A stretch of DNA of 21,054 nucleotides from contig JWZX01002090.1 of assembly GCA_001275005.1 (NCBI GenBank), positions 1 to 21,054 on the forward strand, in the 5' to 3' direction. Below the pieces are notes generated by a model. It was not told the origin of the DNA, ran no database searches, and saw only the letters and a list, made by a program, of their open reading frames with translations. The position numbers and the translations under genes were made by a program. Positions within the stretch are counted from its first letter, which is position 1; every line of letters starts with the position of its first letter. This stretch comes from Chrysochromulina tobinii (taxonomy: Eukaryota; Haptophyta; Prymnesiales; Chrysochromulinaceae). Positions 17,801 to 21,054 of this stretch are shown piece after piece.

Positions 17801-18715
17801 GGCCCACCCCAGACGATCGGGCCGAGTACGCCGAGGGCGACGCCGGCGTTGGTGTCGATGGCCGTGCCGAGTGCGGAGCTCATCGACGCCAAGGCCCTGC
17901 TCAAGCACGCACTAGCCAGCTCGCTTAGCCGCGTGGCAGACACCTTTGCGCGATGGGATGAGGATGGCTCTGGACTGATCAGTCGTCACGAGTTCGGGCG
18001 TGCTATCGCGACGCTCAGGCTGCCCGGGCTCTCCTTCTCGGAGACGATGCCAGCTGTGACGAACCCTCTGCACGCGGCGGCGTGCGAGGCCGTATTTGCG
18101 GAGATGGACATCGACGGCTCGGGCACGATCGAGTGCGCCGAGTTAGTGCGCTTCACGCTGCGCAGTGCTCTCGACCGATCTGCCGCACGCATCGTGGGTC
18201 TACTTCGTCGCTCGGCCAACGGCGGCTCGGGTGAAGAGGGCAGCTCGGGCGGCGGCCCCAGCGGCAGCGTGGCACGTCTCGAGTTCCACAGGGCGGTGCG
18301 CACCATTGGCATCGACGCGCCCGCACTGGATCTCGACGCCGTCTTCGACGAGGCGGTGACGCCCGGGACGACGCGCGGCGCGATGGAGCGCGTCGATCTC
18401 CGCGATCTCGAATGGGTGCTCCGAATGAGAGCTGGGGAGCCGCTGCCGGCGCCCCCCGAGGCGGCGGCCTCCGACCCCTTGTGCGCGAGTGGAGGGAAGA
18501 TGCCGCGCGCATCGCAGCCGTTGCCAGCTAGTCGGCAACTGTCGGGCCGACAGAGCTCTCTGATGGCGCTGCCAAATGGCGCCACCGCGAGCGCTACTGA
18601 TCGGGCCGCCTCGCCGCGTCGCGTGCTGCCATTAGCCGTGACGGCTGGAGCTGCCACACAGACTCAGATTCTGGGCGCGCGGCCTCGCGCATCATTTTCA
18701 GTCGTGCAGGCTTAA
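8847..18715 (+). CDS. TRPM-like cation channel fused to a C-terminal EF-hand array
   Basis: Exons: 8847-10019, 10181-10891, 11157-11566, 11649-11727, 11798-11884, 12041-12144, 12214-12471, 12653-13544, 13693-14328, 14417-16498, 16602-16655, 16736-17024, 17148-18715. They sum to 8,343 nt, 2,780 residues, in frame throughout. ATG 8847 has a strong context (GCGCCATGG). Residues about 130-480 resemble the TRPM SLOG/homology region (GLAAAVRATGAFVMCASG, PLVGFIPWAQVKN, CAVLVLGGD), with a Gly/Glu-rich insert. DVFVWSVAVGAWDLASLLW (about 796-814) matches the later TRPM homology region. Membrane helices are near 993-1014, 1064-1082, 1104-1121, 1189-1207, 1218-1253 and 1331-1352, with pore motif PFWAALGE and TRP segment NLLIARLGNTYQKYD. 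Then a coiled coil, Gly- and Pro-rich linkers, and fourteen EF-like units from about 1810, nine with canonical loops (for example DENGDGKLGKEE, DVDGSGTVEYKE). There is no NUDIX or alpha-kinase domain. Predicted to be a calcium-regulated channel. Confidence 0.82.
10020..10180 (+). repeat. Channel intron 1: two stacked GATTGC-type copies
   Basis: The intron is 161 nt, phase 0, with donor GGCGAC|GTGAGCACTC and acceptor CTCATCAG|GTGAGCACTC. It is two tandem copies (10020-10095 and 10096-10180) of GTGAGCACTC...GATTGCATGC...GATTGCGTCCCTCATCAG; the second begins TTGAGC, so its donor is dead. The downstream exon also starts GTGAGCACTC. Splicing restores GGDVSTLRSVLYAV of the SLOG fold. Confidence 0.85.
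10692..10835 (+). repeat. 18-bp tandem repeat coding GGSAVL, possible optional intron
   Basis: Five full 18-bp units plus a partial one (10697-10798), GGCGGTAGCGCCGTCTTG, encode (GGSAVL)n. The stretch starts after TTCG|GTCAGG and ends TTTCCCCACAG|GTCGTACC, so 10692-10835 (144 nt, a multiple of three) could be a retained or optional intron. I leave it as coding because the frame is open. Confidence 0.6.
10892..11156 (+). repeat. Channel intron 2: GATTGCCTC array, stacked
   Basis: The intron is 265 nt, phase 0, with donor GAAGCCC|GTACGCGATT and acceptor CTCTGCAG|GTGAGG. Units of CTGATTGCCTCTGATTGGAT plus CCATGATGAGAT occur about three times. An internal CTATCAG|GTGCCTC at 11079/11080 makes it look like two abutting introns (10892-11079, 11080-11156). 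The acceptor fits the frame entering LVVRWGRADLMRELL; the donor is inferred. Confidence 0.7.
11567..11648 (+). mobile_element. Channel intron 3: introner family A with about 34-bp target duplication
   Basis: The intron is 82 nt, phase 2, with donor CCAGAT|GTACGAGG and acceptor CCCCACAG|GTACGAGG. Its first 34 nt (starting GTACGAGGAGGGCGTGCTGC) match the next exon with three mismatches. The core variant is TGCATGCACAAGCTCACCAC. Confidence 0.9.
11728..11797 (+). mobile_element. Channel intron 4: introner family A, near-twin of intron 6
   Basis: The intron is 70 nt, phase 0, with donor CGGCAG|GTGTGCTC and acceptor CCCCACAG|GTGCGCTC. Its first 17 nt match the next exon with three mismatches. The last 55 nt, from GACCACCTGCC through the core to the AG, are identical to those of 12145-12213. 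Confidence 0.9.
11885..12040 (+). repeat. Channel intron 5: CTGATTCGCCT/CTGATTGGACT array
   Basis: The intron is 156 nt, phase 0, with donor ACTCCG|GTGGGTCTG and acceptor CACCTCAG|GTACGGTT. About nine units of TCTGATTCGCC or TCTGATTGGAC fill the first 110 nt. No convincing target duplication. Splicing gives RRMATPVRFGLLAS. Confidence 0.82.
12145..12213 (+). mobile_element. Channel intron 6: introner family A with exact 27-bp target duplication
   Basis: The intron is 69 nt, phase 2, with donor GCGTG|GTGCGCGC and acceptor CCCCACAG|GTGCGCGC. The first 27 nt are identical to the first 27 nt of the downstream exon. Its length is a multiple of three and the frame stays open through it. The exact duplication marks this as the youngest or best-conserved insertion in the gene. 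Confidence 0.92.
12472..12652 (+). repeat. Channel intron 7: 12-bp minisatellite intron
   Basis: The intron is 181 nt, phase 2, with donor CTCGG|GTAATTGC and acceptor CTCATCAG|GTACTCGG. Nine CTGATT motifs are spaced exactly 12 bp apart (12484-12580), the unit being TGCATGCCTGAT or TGCCTGCCTGAT. The array is open in several frames, giving spurious PDCM/GRQS peptides. Splicing gives LLLPLGYSETL just before the membrane region. Confidence 0.82.
13545..13692 (+). other. Channel intron 8, within predicted S5
   Basis: The intron is 148 nt, phase 0, with donor TTCTCG|GTATGTTC and acceptor CCGTGCAG|GTCGTCGC. A segment GCCATTC.TGACCATGAATG is repeated inside, and TGATTGCCCGTGATCGCC occurs near the 3' end. 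No target duplication. Splicing rejoins the S5 helix (FLVIFS to VVALGFG). Confidence 0.85.
14329..14416 (+). repeat. Channel intron 9: GGATTGCCTC array with 15-bp target duplication
   Basis: The intron is 88 nt, phase 0, with donor CGCGAG|GTGCTCGC and acceptor CTCATCAG|GTGCTCGC. The first 15 nt, GTGCTCGCTGGATTG, are repeated exactly at the start of the next exon. Five GATTGCCTC units in tandem follow, then GGTGAGCACC and a final GATTGCCTCC. Confidence 0.88.
14578..15160 (+). repeat. Glycine-rich then proline-rich coding low complexity
   Basis: Within exon 10, GGC/GGT-rich DNA (14578-14733) encodes a polyglycine tract and CCG/CCA-rich DNA (about 14961-15160) encodes a proline/lysine tract. 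They sit between the post-TRP coiled coil and the EF-hand array and look like a flexible tether. All three frames are open here, so a hidden intron cannot be excluded. Confidence 0.65.
16499..16601 (+). repeat. Channel intron 10: TGATGACCTC-type, inside an EF-hand
   Basis: The intron is 103 nt, phase 0, with donor GCTAAG|GTCGAGTC and acceptor CTCCTCAG|GTCGAGTT. The first 12 nt match the next exon at 10 positions. The repeat is CTGATGGCGA/TGATGACCTC. Splicing completes GTGRLAKVEFRQRIAML. Confidence 0.87.
16656..16735 (+). repeat. Channel intron 11: CCTGATNA-type
   Basis: The intron is 80 nt, phase 0, with donor GCGGAG|GTGAGCAC and acceptor GCATCAG|GTGGATAA. The first 18 nt resemble the next exon (GTG......CTCTTC.AC). 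Splicing gives AEQAEVDKLFNDF, an EF-hand helix. Exon 11 upstream is only 54 nt. Confidence 0.85.
17025..17147 (+). repeat. Channel intron 12: GATTGCCTC-type, inside an EF loop
   Basis: The intron is 123 nt, phase 1, with donor GGCTCGG|GTGAGATGG and acceptor CTCCTCAG|GTGAGATGG. The 9-bp GTGAGATGG is duplicated at the boundaries. An internal CAATAG|GTCCGG (17065/17066) and repeated AGATGGGGCTGA suggest two stacked copies. Splicing restores the loop DRDGSGEMAYSE. Confidence 0.87.
17459..17579 (+). repeat. Coding 21-bp tandem repeat, Lys/Gly-rich linker
   Basis: About five units of GGCAAGGGCGGTGAGAACCG(C) encode KGGENRG-like repeats between the fifth and sixth EF-hand pairs. It is a charged flexible spacer that has probably expanded by slippage. 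Confidence 0.75.
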
Positions 18716-19590
18716 TCGTCAGGACAGTCAGCAGGTCCGGGCGGGCACGTGCGTGCGCAGCTCGACTCCACACTCGGCCTCGCCCTCGGGCTGTGGGCCA
18801 GTGCGCCAATAGCGTCCTCTCTGTACGCTCTGATTCTCTTGCGAGTCAGTCAACTGTCGCTATACTACTTCAGTAGAGTGTTATTCGTGTGTGTAGACCT
18901 CCTCAACAGACATACAGCGCGGCTGGCTGGCTCTTCATTCTCTAGGTTCAGACTTCAGTCGTCGCCCCGGCCCGGTCCGGCGGTGCGGTGCCGGTGCGGC
19001 CGGGGGCGGGGCCGGGGGGTGCCGGCTGCGCGAGCCGCAGCGCCGCCCGGAACGCGGAATGGCGGACGGGGGCGGCGACGCAACTGCAGGATCGACGAGA
19101 GGGAGAGCGAGGCGGCAGGCGCGCAGCAGTGGCGGGCTCGGCGGAGAAAACGAGAAATCGAGCACCCGACCCGCCGGGCACCCCACCCGATCTCTTAGAG
19201 GTTAGAGCACACAGATCGAGCGTTGTCCGTTGACTGATTACTTTCATAAGCTACGACACTCGACTGCGCACCACCGCCACACTTTGTATGCCTGGGTACC
19301 CCCCTCACCGCGTGTGCGCCTCCATGAGGCGTATCTTACTTACTTACTTACTCCAGGTTCAGTCTCCCCACTCCCGTCCGCGACTCAGACACGCACGACG
19401 TCACTCTCTCCGCTCCCCGTACCGCGATGCCATAGGCTGGTACAGTACCACCAACCAAAGCTGCGCGTCAGGCTGGCCAGCGAGGCCAGTGGGCTGGCCA
19501 GGCACATGCACATGCCACCAAGACTCCCACCTAGTAGCCCGAGGCCGAGCTACCCCGCTAGCCCTGCGCTCCACTTCTCTCGCACGTACC
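18716..19590. other. Convergent intergenic region
   Basis: These 875 nt lie between the 3' ends of the channel gene and the IQ-motif gene. A strongly GC-rich block (about 18960-19080) is followed by ordinary sequence and a short ACTTACTTACTTACT run near 19339-19353. AGGTTCAG occurs twice (about 18944 and 19355). No gene, RNA gene or element is recognised; it must contain both 3' UTRs. Confidence 0.45.
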
Positions 19591-21051
19591 TCACACATCT
19601 TGGTCCATGAAGTCATTCCTTTCAGGCTCCGACGAGCTTGACGCAGCGCCTCCCCCACATCGACGGACGTTTTGAACGAGGCTCGTGGCAGGGGACACAA
19701 CCGACAGTGGGGCAGAACTTGGGAGCAGACCTGGGGACAGACCTGGAGGCAGCTTGCCAGGGCGCTTGCCAAGGGACTTGGCGGCACTGCGGAACTTGGC
19801 GGCACCGTAGATCCCAGGAACTGACTTGGGCAGCCCGCTGGGCAGCGAAGCGCGCGCCCGAGTTACCCGCTCCTGTACCGTTTCAAAACGGTACATACGA
19901 TCTGGATGCTGCTCTGGCAAATCGACGCTCATGCCATCTTCGTTATTGTCATCCTCATCAGCGACAAACATCAACGTGGTCCTGTTCATGTTCTCAACCA
20001 GCCACTGCATCCCTGGGCGCATCTCCACTTCGGAGGAGTTGTTAGAGTTCCAACTAGCGTCCCAAGTACCGAAGTTGAACTGAGAAATCTCCCGCTTGCT
20101 GACAACGCCGCCGGCGAGCAAAGCGGCAGCAGCAGCGGCTTTCGGATCTGCTCGTGTCTGTGCTGCCACCGGCTCCACGACCGCCGTCTCTGCTGCCGCC
20201 GGCTCCGTTGTCGCGTGCACGTCTTCGAGCAGTGGTCGACCTCGTGGTTGTTTGGAGTTCGGACTCGAAGCTTTCGAGAAGCCAAAGGAGCTGAAAGAGC
20301 CCCACTGCTGTTCTCCGGCCATCCTTTTCTTCGCCTGACGTCCACGTCTGGATGTGCAAACAGAATTGGGGGATGAAGCTGTAGAACCAGTAGCTTTCGA
20401 GACTGAGCCTGCTGCCTGGCCGCCTCCAACTGAGCTCGAGCTCGCCGAGCCAGCTTGTTCAAAGTACTGCTCATCCACCTTGATGAAGCTGTCCATCCTG
20501 AGGAGCACTTCAAATGCGGCAACTTCCTCGTCGCTAAACTCCTGCTTCATGCGCAAGGCAGCTTCGAGTCGCTTGCTAAAGATCTCAGAGCCCGCCGCGG
20601 GCCTCTCAGGACCGACGTTCGTCCAGTGCGAGCCGATGCCCACGCGTGATTTCAAGGCCGTCCTGTACCGAATCTGATTGATCTGCACCTTTTTCAGCGA
20701 GATGCCCTCGCGTTTCAGGTTCCTCTTGGTCGGGAAGGCCCTTTGGATCAGCACGGCTGCGAGAGGCTTTTGTCCGGCGCCCTGCCACCGCTGTCTGGCG
20801 CGCACTTGGTGACCCCGGGCCTTGGACTGAACTTTCATGGCCGCTCTTTGCTTCTTCCCGTATCTCTTTCTGGCCGCGGCGTTGATCTTGTTACCCGCGT
20901 ACTTTTGACGCATGTTGAACAAAAGGTTGTCCATGACAGCAGCGATGGCTTCGGCCTCTTCCGCCGCGGACGCGGCGGCGTTGACCCCTTCGTCCATAAA
21001 AGTCTCCAAGAGGCCATCCCCAGCATCCATGCCTATCAGCGCCGCAAGCAT
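19591..21051 (-). CDS. IQ-motif protein of unknown function, possibly 5'-incomplete
   Basis: An open frame of 486 residues ends at TGA 19591-19593. I do not recognise the family. An acidic/alanine-rich helix (residues about 22-40) is followed by a basic stretch and an IQ-like calmodulin-binding motif VQSKARGHQVR (74-84), then a second IQ-like segment LIQRAFPTKR (101-110). KRLEAALRMKQEFSDEEVAAFEVLLRM (helical, about 168-195) leads to a serine-rich, low-complexity middle. FNFGTWDASWNSN, RPGMQWLVENMNR and DEDDNNEDG mark a more ordered later part; the tail is basic and proline-rich. Codon use is less GC-biased than in the channel gene. ATG 21051 is three bases from the window edge, so the true start may lie beyond it. 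Confidence 0.7.
   Translation of the reverse strand: MLAALIGMDAGDGLLETFMDEGVNAAASAAEEAEAIAAVMDNLLFNMRQKYAGNKINAAARKRYGKKQRAAMKVQSKARGHQVRARQRWQGAGQKPLAAVLIQRAFPTKRNLKREGISLKKVQINQIRYRTALKSRVGIGSHWTNVGPERPAAGSEIFSKRLEAALRMKQEFSDEEVAAFEVLLRMDSFIKVDEQYFEQAGSASSSSVGGGQAAGSVSKATGSTASSPNSVCTSRRGRQAKKRMAGEQQWGSFSSFGFSKASSPNSKQPRGRPLLEDVHATTEPAAAETAVVEPVAAQTRADPKAAAAAALLAGGVVSKREISQFNFGTWDASWNSNNSSEVEMRPGMQWLVENMNRTTLMFVADEDDNNEDGMSVDLPEQHPDRMYRFETVQERVTRARASLPSGLPKSVPGIYGAAKFRSAAKSLGKRPGKLPPGLSPGLLPSSAPLSVVSPATSLVQNVRRCGGGAASSSSEPERNDFMDQDV
19874..19895. repeat. 22-bp inverted repeat inside the IQ-motif gene
   Basis: TGTACCGTTT and AAACGGTACA are perfect complements separated by CA. On the minus strand it encodes MYRFETV, so the symmetry lies in coding sequence and may be chance. 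Confidence 0.4.
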
Positions 21052-21054
21052 GCT

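Noticed and set aside
8847-18715. Splitting the channel gene into separate channel and EF-hand genes
   Set aside because: Exon 14417-16498 is one uninterrupted frame linking both parts, all 13 exons sum to a multiple of three, and no stop or promoter-like gap intervenes.
18940-19210. Possible structured RNA or snRNA in the convergent intergenic region
   Set aside because: High GC and inverted segments are present, but none of the snRNA or rRNA signatures I know were found.

Overview
This is nuclear DNA of a GC-rich unicellular eukaryote, most likely a microalga. A haptophyte fits best; a pelagophyte or a related lineage is possible. The reasons are GT-AG introns of 66-265 nt, long GC-rich exons, a WASH-complex subunit, a TRPM-type cation channel, EF-hand proteins, and very many introner-like introns. 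The assignment is an inference from gene style and no marker gene is present.

Layout. (1) 1-3346, minus strand: WASHC5/strumpellin in five visible exons, with the C-terminal end off the left edge. (2) 3572-5381, plus: a two-exon protein kinase with an N-terminal membrane anchor. It is divergent from WASHC5 across only 225 nt. (3) 5921-6997 and 7433-8260, plus: a tandem pair of paralogues of an unrecognised family; the first carries an EF-hand. (4) 8847-18715, plus: a 13-exon gene for a TRPM-like channel of about 2,780 residues. An N-terminal SLOG/TRPM-homology region, six membrane segments and a TRP helix run, in one reading frame, into a C-terminal array of seven EF-hand pairs. (5) 19591-21051, minus: an IQ-motif protein of unknown role, convergent with the channel gene and probably incomplete at the right edge.

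Most striking are the introns. I reconstruct 17, and nearly all look recently gained. Seven (eight copies) end in a shared core of about 40 nt containing TGCATGCAAGTGCTCACCAC and ending CCCCACAG. The exon sequence just downstream is usually duplicated at the 5' end of the intron (17-35 bp; exact 27-bp copies in two cases), so the target supplies the GT donor and the element supplies the AG acceptor. A second group is built of GATTGCCTC/CTGAT arrays and shows shorter duplications. One WASHC5 intron is the mirror image, with the element supplying GT and the duplicated exon supplying AG. In 16 of 17 introns the downstream exon starts with GT. Several introns look like two introns stacked end to end.

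The genes do not form an obvious pathway. Calcium handling recurs (channel with EF-hands, EF-hand paralogue, IQ-motif protein), but a functional link is only inference.
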